NCBI RefSeq assembly: GCF_014805625.2 | Contig: NW_023998414.1 | Coordinates: 11,135,624 to 11,199,623, forward strand | DNA from: Glossina fuscipes | Taxonomy: Eukaryota > Arthropoda > Insecta > Diptera > Glossinidae | DNA length: 64,000 nt | Direction of reading: 5' to 3' | Part shown: positions 12,949 to 23,500 of the stretch, piece by piece | Numbering within the stretch: the stretch's first letter is position 1 | Layout of the letters: each line of letters begins with the position of its first letter | Program-made: the position numbers and the translations under genes | The notes under the pieces: generated by a model | The model's database searches: none | Told to the model about the DNA's origin: nothing | Seen by the model: only the letters and a program-made list of their open reading frames with translations

Positions 12949-14084
12949 TTTGTTTGGAAAGAAAGAAAGAAGAATTAATGAATCAAGCACAGCCGACTTT
13001 ACGTTGTGTTGATAGAAAAAAAATTCATATAAGTGCAGCCAACTTCACGATAAACTCTACAATAAGTAGGGTTGCCGTTTTCAATAAGAGGTTAATAGTT
13101 TAATATTTTTATATCTGGAGAGATTATATATAAAACTTTTTTTGAAATATTCCAAGTTTTTTCAACACAAATTGAATAAATAATTTGCAAAATTTTGGCT
13201 ATAATCTTTACACACATTCGTCGTTTTAACAATGTTAACTTATCAGTCTCATAAGTATCTCCTTAGTGGCATATTACAATTTGCTTTCAACGTGCATATG
13301 TTTAGCGCCTTTATTATCATGAGGATTCTATTTAGCAAATCGAAGTAATTACCATGAGCAGCCAACTTTCAATCCATGCGAATATACGTCGCAGTCTAGT
13401 ACTTCGAAAATATCAGCCAGCCGTCATCACACTGCTAAATATACATGAATGTATATAGAATCTGTTTTTAGGTAATAAACACATATACAACAAATTTATA
13501 CATTTGGAACTTAAATTTATGAAAAACCTATGTGCACACGATATGCGCGAAGAGTTACATCCTTATAATGGTTATTATGAGGCAATTATGGTTCCATACA
13601 GCAAATTTTTATTTTTGAAAATAATAAATAATAAATAAAATATAATAAAATCATTATTGCCAAAAATAAAATTTTGTAAAACAGCACTTGCTTCATTCAT
13701 ATTTAATTTTCGAAGCTTTTTTTGTAGTCATAGAATTAAGTTTGAAGCATTGCTGTAGCTTAATTTTTCATTTTTATGTTTATACTGCATTGCGAGAGAA
13801 CATATTGCATTGTTAGTAAAATATTAAGTCCTACTAACTATTCCCTAGTATCTCTAAATAATTTCAGCAACGATTATGGCAATCATTGAGATTGTTAATG
13901 TTAACCATCAGGCAGCAGCGTTTTTCTCCAAAAAAAGGGAAGAGTTTCTTAGCGATATTGGACTATACGAAAAAAGAATGTAAAGATTTGGGCTGCACAT
14001 ATTTGTCTATAACTTGTACACGTTAGTGATATTCGGCCAGATAGCAGAAGTAATTAAACAAATTAAGAATATTAATATTAAATC
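12949..14084. other. Divergent intergenic region between eL37 and the CHHC gene
   Basis: This region should contain two head-to-head promoters. On the plus side, an AG at 13866-13867, a GTAAAG at 13980 and an AG at 14039-14040 could define a 112-bp 5' UTR exon (13868-13979) and a 61-bp intron before the ATG at 14085. The rest is AT-rich with no clear element. A 69-codon frame at 12894-13103 overlaps the inferred eL37 exon 1 on the other strand and is not credible. Confidence 0.4.
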
Positions 14085-15332
14085 ATGATGTTTGCACCAG
14101 GAGATGAGGACGACATGGTTGAATGTCCTTACAATAAAGTGCATAGGATGCTGCGAAAACGTTTGGCGAAACATTTAATTAAGTGCCGTGTCAACCATCC
14201 CGATGCTGAATTGCAGAAATGTCCGTTTAACAATACTCACTTGGTACCGGAGCCAGAATTTGTTGTAAATATTGAAAATTGAAAAAGATGATATTTTTTG
14301 CATAACGTTTAATGAATTAACTTTTAGAATCATGTCACTAATTGCCCAAATCGCAAATTAATTAGTAATTATATATGTGTGCCTGTGGCAAAATTGGAGG
14401 AACGGCCTCAGCATAAGCCTGTCGAGACTGATGAAAATTGGGATGATATGGAAGCTGCGGACTATGATCCAAAAAAGTATCTTGAGAACGTTCCTGTGTT
14501 GCGAAGACCGGATGGTACGTGTCCCTCGGAGCGAAAGGACTTTGTCAAAAAGGAACGGAAACGTTTAGGGTATGACGATAGTGATACGGATAGCGATCGT
14601 CCAAGTTCCTCGCACAAATCTTCTAGATGTGAAGAAAATGATGAGAGGGAGTGTACGCCAACAAATTATCTTGAGAATGTTCGTATGTCACGACAATCGG
14701 ATGGTACGCGTCTCACTGAACGAAAGGAGGTTATTAAAAAGGAAAGCAAACGTTCAGCTTATGATGATAATGATACTGGCAGCGATCATTCACGTTACCC
14801 ACGCAGAGTTGTGGAAAATGATGATAGAGAAGATACACCAACAAATTATCTTGAGAACGTTCCAATGTTGCGTCGATCGGGTGGTACATGTCCCTCGGGG
14901 CGAAAGGAATTTATTAAAAAGGAACGCAAACGTCCATGCTATAACGACAGTGATACTGATAGCGACCCTCCAAGTTATTCACGCAAGTTGTTTAAACAGG
15001 AAGAAAGTGAGGGTTGGAGTGAGAGAGAGCGTACTCCACCGCCACCACCTATTATTAGTAATTGGCCCGGTTCTAACCGGAGCGAAACTGCTTCAACAAG
15101 TTCAGCAACGTCCTCTGGAGGATTCTCAACTTCGTTCATTGAACAAACTTCCCCAAGTACGAAATCCTATAGAGAGCGTTCTCCACTACCTCGAGAAATT
15201 AATGACGCTCGGTACAAACGAAATAAAGGTTCTTACTACGAACAACGCGATCTGTCGAATTTACCTATCTCTCGTAGTCGGTACTCCAATGGAACATATT
15301 GCGCAGAGCCAGCTGTGAATTCTCTTAATTAA
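14085..15332 (+). CDS. CHHC zinc-finger protein (GTSF1/U11-48K type) with triplicated tail motif
   Basis: This is a 394-aa protein in two exons: 14085-14264 and 14328-15332 (TAA). Two CHHC zinc fingers open it: Cys14-His20-His30-Cys34 and Cys46-His52-His62-Cys66. This paired arrangement is that of GTSF1/Asterix, Piwi cofactors in piRNA silencing; related fingers occur in U11-48K and TRM13. The first exon alone stops shortly after finger-2 His52; the splice restores NHVTNCPNRK. The tail carries three copies of a motif of the form YLENVP.LRR.GGTCPSERK.F.KKERKR, at about residues 95, 158 and 218 (63- then 60-residue spacing). They are joined by acidic and Ser-rich linkers, then a Pro/Ser/Arg-rich end. 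The neighbouring minus-strand CHHC gene has this motif once. An AATAAA lies at 15369. The finger family is certain; a role in the piRNA pathway is inferred from family only. Confidence 0.88.
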
Positions 15333-16409
15333 TATAAATGGAAAAGTCAGTACTGGAGGAGACGCGAAAATAAATTTTTAAGAGCAAAGTTGTCATTTCA
15401 ATATTATATTTATAGTTCTGTTTTGAAATATAATCGCTAAGATTAAAGATTATTGTGAATCGCATAAAATAGAGGAGATTTTTTTATTTTTTGCCGAGTC
15501 TACTCGTATTCTTGATATTCAATTCCTTTCAAGGTTGCGTAGGATATAAATGTTATACCATTCCGTCATGAAGGTTGGTAGCATATGTCTTCACAATTAT
15601 CTTCATAGCGGAATTATGGATTTTTAATTTTGCAATGCCCAAAAATAATCACATATCCCATAAAGTATGTACTCTCGATTAGCATAATAATTTCTGCTAA
15701 TATAGATGTGATTGCAGTTTTATGGGATTCATATGAAAAGTTAATATATATATGTTATTTCATGGCTACGAAAAGCCACAACAAAAGTGTTTACATTAAA
15801 CACAAATTACAACTTCCTGTTAACACAAGATATCGCTCTTAAATTGCATCAAATAAGAGCTAAGTTTAAAACACTATTGGTCGCGAATAGCGCACAATAG
15901 ATATAAAATTATTGATAAGTAAATAAATAAAGCTGAGTTTATATCAAAACACTTCGTGACTATCAAATTGTACAAAAATAATAGTTACTCTGCTTTATTT
16001 TGGGATCGAACGTCTTTCATAGTGCAAAATTTCGCACATAGCCGACATCGCTCCTTTTTTTTTTTTCTAATTTTAACAAACAATTTCGAGAAAGAAGTAC
16101 GACGCCGTGAAAATAGGTAGAGCTCTGAACAGGTAATCACAAAGCTTTTTAAATAATATTAGATTAAGTTAAAAAAAAACAAATAAATAAATACAATATA
16201 TATATATATGTACAAAAACGATGGTACATCCGCAGTGGCAACGAATTCTAGCTTTTTGTTTTGTTATGCTTATTCGCATTTTTTTTACAGTACTTAGCCG
16301 GCAATTCAACATCATTACAGATTGAGATGATTATAACGAAGGTATTCATATTTTCAAATTCATTTTCATTGGGTTTTATCGTCAATTATTTCAGTTAGAA
16401 ATTATCAAA
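15333..16409. other. Intergenic spacer
   Basis: The start is the 3' UTR of the CHHC gene (poly(A) signal at 15369-15374). The rest is AT-rich, with a TA run near 16200. The sequence next to 16410 holds the leader of the 427-aa gene; ATCAAAATG is a good fly start context. A 70-codon frame at 15630-15842 has no support. Confidence 0.5.
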
Positions 16410-18125
16410 ATGCTTAATTGCGAGCATGTTGTTTTGGATTTCTCTACTGAACAACAACAGACTAATAGCTTAGTTTATATTGTGGAAAGTCTTAAGGAAT
16501 GTGATGTCATATCCACTGCCATACAATTGATATATAGCAAACGTTATGCTGAGCTTTCTTCATTACACCGTATAAAACATCAAATAAAGGAAGGGAAAAT
16601 AATTGTAAAGTTTTCATTGCCTAATTCACAACTTCAAATAAGAGATGTCAACAATTTAAATAGTGAAGATGATAACGAGAGACCGTGCACTTCTACCCAA
16701 GCAAGAGAAAGGGAACTACGTCGCAAGCAACGTTGCTTGAGACCGATGAGACAAATTACCCAAATAACAGCAATACGTGATTTTCAATTTGATGGAGCTA
16801 TTATTGACTACACAGTAAATCAGGGACCTACAAAACGCTGTTCAGTAGCAAAATTTCAAGCCAAATTTTTCAGTTGTGCTGATTTTATATTACCCGATTT
16901 AACAAGTTTGAAACTTGAACGATCTTTTAAAGGCAAATGGTTTAATATACTGCGTGGCGATTGCGAAGGAAAAGGGTATGGGACATATGAAAGAGAAATA
17001 ATTTACACAATTACGGATAAATTTTGCAATTTTTAGAAAGAATTTATTAAAAGATTTTGGTCGAATGTTTGTTTACCGCAATTTTGAGTTAAATGAAATG
17101 CTTGCTGGCCTTACCCGTTCTACGCTAATGACAAGCTCAAGCATTAGTTTGAGCAAGATTTCTAGTATTCTTCGCGTTTTTCGCGATGTAAGACGTATTT
17201 TTGAATATATTACTTGTTCCGAATACACGGTATTGTTTTTGCTGCCATGCGATTGTGGGCCCTCAAAGGATATCACCAAAATTGCACAAAGGATTAATTT
17301 TGAGGAAATGCAAACAACAGTTCAGCTAAGAGTAACGGGTGCTTCTGCAATGCCTCAGATACCTTGGACACAAGCTGAAAGTCATATAAAAGAATTATTA
17401 CTAATAGCCTTCCAGCTGGCATTCGCTTATCGCTGTCATGAACATTTAGTATTTTTGCATAGCGTAAAAAATGTAAGTAATTTTTACCGAAAAGTGACAA
17501 CTTTTTTTCGCCCTGCTTAAATTTTAAGAAACGAAAAGTTTTCATTTAAACAACATGTGATTTAACTAACATTATATATATATTAATAATTTGCTTTTCT
17601 TTATACCTTATTTCGTATTCAAATCGTTTTCTGTTGGCCTTTTGCTTATTTAATACAAATACTACCTATTATACAAATTATTAGTTTATAATGCAATATG
17701 AATGTAAAAAAGAATATATTTATTTATATATATATATATATATACATTCCTTTACAGCTTCAAAGATATCAAAATTTATTAGTATTTAATGGTACTTTAG
17801 CACAGAAACAACAACAAAGAAATGAGCAGGTAAGGTGAAAATGTTTCAACAACGGACATAAGCTTAAAATATAAAATTTTTATTCTAGAACTGGTTTTCT
17901 AAAAATTATTTACAGCGGATCATCGACGTATGCTTGAAAATTGGCCTTTCAGCTGTAATAGAATACGAGGACAATTTGCCCTTACCCCTTCAGAACGCTG
18001 CCATAATCCAATGCAGATGGCAATCGACACCGGCTGTCTGGCTCATCGATATAAAAAAAGGTTCAATCTCAGATTGTAATCCACTTAATCGTTTTGTGGA
18101 AGTTCTTAACATTTTATTGAAATAA
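16410..18125 (+). CDS. Unrecognised 427-aa protein
   Basis: There are four exons: 16410-16975, 17037-17472, 17758-17829 and 17916-18125 (TAA). Intron 1 is only 61 bp (GTATGG...TTTTTAG); reading through it gives a 208-codon frame that ends within the intron, which hides the true structure. All joins keep phase. The protein is soluble, with no signal peptide or membrane helix. It opens MLNCEHVVLDFS. A charged, basic middle (about residues 90-115) is followed by a possible beta-rich segment with FDGAIIDYTVNQGP. Then comes a helical half (EMLAGLTRST, a Ser-rich stretch, SHIKELLLIAFQLAFAYRC) and a Gln-rich short exon. The C-terminus has CRWQSTPAVWLIDIKKGS. I recognise no domain. It sits between two CHHC genes and points tail-to-tail at the broken RIIa gene. 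AATAAA at 18149-18154 supports the 3' end. Gene reality is well supported by splicing; function is unknown. Confidence 0.82.
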
Positions 18126-18428
18126 ATTATTTTTTATGTTATATATTAAATAAAATATTATATTTCAACATAAAATGAATGCAAGGTTAAATTAAGTGTT
18201 TAATCTACTTTTAATTACATTTGCTCGTTTCTTTAACAAATTCGCGTTTACAAAAGTTTTAAAGTTTATACACAACCACACTTTATAGTACACCTAAAGT
18301 GCATAAGAAAATAAATTAGGTCAACGCGTTAAAAAATGGGGGAGGTCGGTGGCGAAAATTACCCTATCGAATTCTTGTAATATTTCTGGGTCTGTAGGTG
18401 TAAGTGTGTGTGAAATAGTTGTCTCACC
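18126..18428. other. Short convergent 3' spacer
   Basis: This lies between the stop of the 427-aa gene and the stop of the RIIa-like gene. It has a plus-strand poly(A) signal at 18149-18154. Nothing else is seen. Confidence 0.6.
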
Positions 18429-19105
18429 TCACCAGCCAGGATCAAAGGCATCAATCGGACCAACATCAGTTTCTTCGTCTTTGCCCCCTCGATCATTCTG
18501 AACGGTCAAATGAGCAATGATTGAGACAACAGGCTCAAGGTCGCAAGCAACCTCCTCATTCACTGGCTTTACGGGAACAAAATCCACAGTGAATCGTTTG
18601 CTACTAATACTATGTCGGGAGAAGTGTCGAATTTTACGAGCTGAAATAACTTGAATCGCAAGATCACTTTCTCTCTCCGCTCCTCAAAGAACGATTTCCT
18701 AAAATTATAACCACGAAAACTTGTAATTTTTTAACTGCGACCGAAAGTCTATGCTTTCAGAGTCGTTTTTTTTTCACGTTTGCGAAAAATATTGATACCA
18801 GGCCTCCTTATGAGCCGTCGTGCAGGCGTGTGCGAACTTTGCGTGGGCAGATTCAATAAGAGGTCGCGAATTTATATTTCCTTATTAACTCGTTCAGCGA
18901 ATCGATTTCATTAAATTTCTCGATCTCTCTGCCCATTTCGCATCGACGCTTGGCCAAGAAACTTTTAAGATAATCTCTCATGACTGCAAACATATTTTCG
19001 GGCTTCACTTTGAGCATATTACAGATGTACATATCGGCTACGATTCCGTCTACCGCGCGCTATATCCGTAAGAAGTTCGTGTAAATCTTCAGGTACAGGT
19101 GTAAC
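18429..19105 (-). pseudogene. Disrupted RIIa-domain gene (hidden from ATG-based ORF calls)
   Basis: On minus, a last coding exon runs 18640-18429 and ends FDPGW then TGA, with a clean TTATTTCAG acceptor. Its partner exon ends at 18799 before a GTATCA donor, and the split codon fits. Upstream, 19102 to about 19059 reads TPVPEDLHELLTDIAR. This matches the first helix of the RIIa dimerisation/docking fold, known from PKA regulatory subunits and sperm-flagellum proteins. The second half (VKPENMFAVMRDYLKSFLAKR, about 18985-18925) lies in another frame, with a break near 19055. A second frame break lies near 18868, after ELIRKY. The frame of the second half also contains an in-frame stop just upstream. 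Two breaks in 300 bp suggest a pseudogene; assembly indels are the alternative, because the codons otherwise look well preserved. A 5' exon is not identified. Confidence 0.6.
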
Positions 19106-19466
19106 TTAAGAGCGATGTACAGCATTCTATTTATACATATTTTCTAGACTATTGTTCTCAAAGATTTGTCGAAAACACCACTCGTTTCTTTTGCAATAAA
19201 GTCTGTTTATTGTTTGCAATGTTTAATTTTGTCTGTTGCCTAACATTTTTTTTTTTTTTTTAAATGAAAAGTTATAATTTCCAAATGCCAAATAATTATT
19301 AAATTCAATCTATTTTTAGGCTAACTTTATAAGTAAAAAATAAAATAAAAGCAATTGCTAATTCAGTTTTCGCATCACAATTTTAAATAAAAAAAAAAGT
19401 AAACTTCACAAAAAAAAATGATCGTATAACAAGCTTTTTGCTATGTTCATCACTTTGCGTCACACT
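19106..19466. other. Spacer between two minus-strand genes
   Basis: It is AT-rich with poly-T and poly-A runs (19246-19260). It should contain the 3' UTR of the minus-strand CHHC gene and the upstream side of the RIIa-like gene. No element is recognised. Confidence 0.5.
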
Positions 19467-19964
19467 TTAATTTAATTTACCTTGTAAACGTAAACGCTCT
19501 TCTTGACGGAATTTCTTGCGATCTGATGGTTTCGCACCATTTAAAGAACGTAATATGGGCGCTTCACTTACATATTCACGAGGATTATAAGTATTTACTC
19601 GTGGCTCCTCATCCCAATTCTCCGGGCATTGGTATTCAGGCACCGGTGGTGGTTTACCAGCTTTGGTAGGCGCTTTGTCTATGTTACAAAAATTTTCAAA
19701 TGTCTTACGATCTGGGCAGCTTCTAACATGGAACTATCGGAGATATTGATTTTAATAATGTTGCACGTGCTTTTAATAAAGTTGTCTTTATGAACTTACT
19801 TCCAATTCAGGTTTATTTAATATATGAGTGACGTTAAATGGACAAAGAACTTTAGGTACCGCAGCATGATTACGTCGACAACGTCCCAAATGAACTTGCA
19901 TGCGTGACTCTAATATTTGATGAGCTTTATCGTATGGACATTGTAGTAACTCTTCGGATTCCAT
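19467..19964 (-). CDS. Short CHHC zinc-finger protein (GTSF1/U11-48K type)
   Basis: This is a 143-aa protein in two exons on minus: 19964-19800 and 19733-19467 (TAA), with a 66-bp intron. It has two CHHC fingers: Cys9-His15-His25-Cys29 and Cys41-His47-His57-Cys61. The tail is Pro-rich (GKPPPVPEY), then acidic with a Trp (ENWDEEP). It ends with one copy of the motif YVSEAPILRSLNGAKPSDRK and a basic stretch. Length and layout match GTSF1-type proteins, in which acidic/aromatic tails contact Piwi. The plus-strand paralogue at 14085 shares the fingers, the tail motif and the intron position (one residue before the second His of finger 2). The ATG at 19964 sits in a good context (ATCGAAATGG). The 576 bp to the Ankle2 start is a divergent promoter region. 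Family is certain; piRNA function is inferred. Confidence 0.9.
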
Positions 19965-20539
19965 TTCGATTAATTACTTATTATCTTTAACAAGCTCTCC
20001 AATTTTAACGATAAAGAATTATTATGTGTAATGGAAATTTATTAAATTTTTTCATTAAATTTTAGCAGCAAAATATAAATATTTTGCGTTGTTTGTAATA
20101 AAAATTTTGATCTTCTTTACCCTTTCATTTTACGAGCAATATATGAAACGTTGGTAGCACTGGCCGCCATATATAAAATGAGGCAATCAGACAAATGACA
20201 CATAAATTGGCAATTGATATTATTTAAGGCAAGTTTTTCTTTTTCAAACTATTGGCAGGCCTGAGCAAGGGAAAAAACGCAGCCAACTAAAATAAACAAC
20301 GTCAGATAAAATAAATTTTGTATTCATTATAAAATGTAAAATGTTTCAGTATACGTCAAATTAGAAAAAAAAAGAAGTTTAAAGAAAACTTTCGACGGAA
20401 AATTTATAAAAATACAAAAGCCTTTAAAAAAAAGTTGCGAAATTCGCTAATAACGGAAATAGATCGCTAGCTTGGTAAATCCCGGAGCATTTTATAAAAT
20501 AAAGGATTTGTAATTGCGGCCTAGCTTTTATGCAAAACT
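19965..20539. promoter_or_regulatory. Divergent promoter region between CHHC gene and Ankle2
   Basis: The two start codons face away from each other across 575 bp, so both 5' UTRs and core promoters should lie here. No clear TATA box or initiator could be chosen by eye in this AT-rich stretch. This is inferred from gene arrangement only. Confidence 0.45.
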
Positions 20540-23500
20540 ATGCCTTTTTACGGTTTACATGTACCGGTCAAAAATGTTGGCGTAGCTTCTATCGCAGCGG
20601 CTCCAAGCAGTGCGACATCTGCATCTGGCAGTGGTGTTATGTCTGACGGCGGTAATGATACCGGTAAGCGTTTAAAAAAGAAAATAAATAACCTTATTTT
20701 TTGCGTGTGTCTGCGTTTTTGTTGAGCAGTTATTCGTATGCCTATAGAAGGTTAGAAATTTTCTTTTTCTCTTCGCCGCAACGGTTTCACACGGTTTTTT
20801 TTTTTTTTTTTTTTGTGTATTAGTAGTAGCAGTAGTAGTTACAAAGCATTTTCGCCATTAGAGCTAATTTTTATTTACAAAAAAATATGCTAAATCTATG
20901 TAATAAAAAGGACGATTCCTCACTATGCGGATTAGGATTTATTTAGCTTTTTATGCTAAATTGTATAAATTTCGAAGTACTTCGTTTGAAGGTCCCATCA
21001 ATCAAAAGTCATGAAACACCTCGGCGTAGTTAGCTCTTTTCTAGCAAATAGTTGTTTTTTCTATAACCGTTTTACACCATTAATCGAAGTTCTTCATCCG
21101 CCATAGCTAAATTTTTCTAAAAACAATGTCTCTTAAGTGTAAACTAACGCTTGACATAACCAGATTTTAAGATGAAAGCAAACTTATTGAATTAAACAGA
21201 TTAGACCTGTTTATGTATTATTTTTTTTTTTTTTTGGTATGTTGAACAAGGAGATGGACTAAGCCAATAGATTTATGTATTATAGTCATTATTTACAATA
21301 AATAATTAAAGAAACTAGAAAAAAATGTCAGTTCTTAATAAAGAAAAGGCAAGGAAGGGACATTCCTTAATATTCGTCACCGCAAAAATATCGATTTGAT
21401 TCACTTCATGTTTATAGGCATCCACGTTTGCGACGACAACTTCGAGGTTACGTACATTTTTTTCTTCAATGAGCTCATGAGTATATCACTGAGTTTTTGG
21501 ATGATGGATCTGTTTTATATTCAAATTGAATTTTATATCGACTTCAGCAGTAATATGAAATTTTCTTATTATATGTAAGGTACGCGACATTGGTGAAATT
21601 TTTTGTGATACTTTTTATTACAGCCTATGACATTCTGTCAAATTTTTCTGAAATATGATGCCGTTTAAGCGAATATAGGTCGCGAATCTTATTAGTTTTA
21701 TATAAATAGTGTTTCAGATATCTGAATTCGCATTCCAATTACGAAAAGCGCTAAGCTTTGGAGCATAAAAGAGCAAATATACAAATATATAGATTTCCAA
21801 AAGTAAACTATAATATTTGTAAAATTAGAAAATAGATTCGCTTTTTTGATTTTTTTTATTCGCTTAGCTTATAAAATATGTTGCGACTTTTATTGTTCAT
21901 CATTAGATCTCTGCTGCTTTATAGGACAACTTATATATACATAATGTAGTATTTTTGTTTTCTGACACCAATTGAAAGTTATTTATATTATTTAAAAGCA
22001 ATTGCGAAGAAACCGAATTAGCCTACACATACATCTTAGCAGCATTTTTATCGCAAAGCCAGTTATTCCCAAATTTCCTATAAAATTACATAAAACTCAA
22101 CAATATATTTGTCAGTTTTAACCGTTACCTATATCAATGTTCATTTTATTCAATAATATGTATTTTATCACGTGTAGGGGCTAGTAAAGAAGTTTTTTTT
22201 TAAATATAGAAAAATTGTTGTTTATAGTTACTTGCTGTCTTGACGCAGTTGGTCCTAGTAATGGTGGGTGCGATCTGACACTTTTTGTGTAGACTTTGAT
22301 ATTTATTCTTACTCTTATTCTTACACATGTTATATATCGTGCGTTTGTATCCAGCCCTAAATATATATATATATATATATATATATTACGCTTGCGTTTA
22401 CTAATACGCATTGGAAACCCCATTAAGTACAATGAGCATACGATTTATCGTCCCTTTCGCGTCTTTTGTCGGAAAATTAAAACAGAAAGTTAGTTGATGC
22501 TGTTTTACTTGATGACAGCGCATCTAATCTCGTAATACCCGCCATTCTACTACAGCCATGTATACAAGAGGTAAAAAGGTAAGCTTTCATTTATGGAATA
22601 TAAACTGCATTGAAAGAGCATTTCAGTGAAGCGTGAAATTTTGCAATTCTATGCTCTCAAGATACAAAACTTTGAAATTGATTTCATCGGTAGGGAACGT
22701 TTCTTAGACAAGCTATAAAAGAGTTTGCAAATTTCAGTACACCAAGCAGCTCGCGTAATAGTACCCTACTTGAAAAATCCAAGCCTATGCATAAATCTAA
22801 TTTAAAATGCTTATTGCCTGAGGATTGGAAATGAAAAGTGAACACCAAACGCGAAAAAAATGTTTGCTTCATCATCCAATCAGACGATCTGCAAATTCAA
22901 ATTACCTCCGAAAAATACCAAACTCATGGTTAACGTGAAGACGTTATTCATTCCTATTCGCAACAATTAAGAAATTTGAGCTAAGCTATTGTTGTACAGC
23001 GATCATTAAATTTAGTTCAAGTTTACTTTAGTTTCAATTTTATTAATTAATAATAATAATAATAATAATAATAATTAATGACAATATAATTACGCAATAA
23101 TAACCTCTATTATAATAAAAAATAAAATTGATATGCCAGGATAACTGCAGATTCTCTTTCGGCACAATTGTAAACAACAATGACATGAAGATATCAATAA
23201 CATAACCATATTGTACAGTATAGAATTAAATCGAAGATGTAGATGTAATTTATAGATTAAAAGAGCCCTCCACAACCACACATTAAACCTACTTGGATAA
23301 CTTTACAATCTTAACAAAGAATAGTTTTGATGACGTTAAGTACTTATGGTCAGTTTGAATTAAATTCGTTGCCCTTTCAGACTTCATTGAACTGAGTTAT
23401 ATCGTGTAATTACTTTGGTGGTGAAAAATTAAATTTCTGATAATAAGGTACGTTGGAAGACCGAAATCGAATATCCTCAGCGAAAACTGTGATATTCTAT

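Noticed and set aside
14572..15318. 248-codon frame overlapping the CHHC gene on the same strand
   Set aside because: It is a shifted reading of the same repeats; the 14328-15332 frame joins the zinc fingers and keeps the conserved motif.
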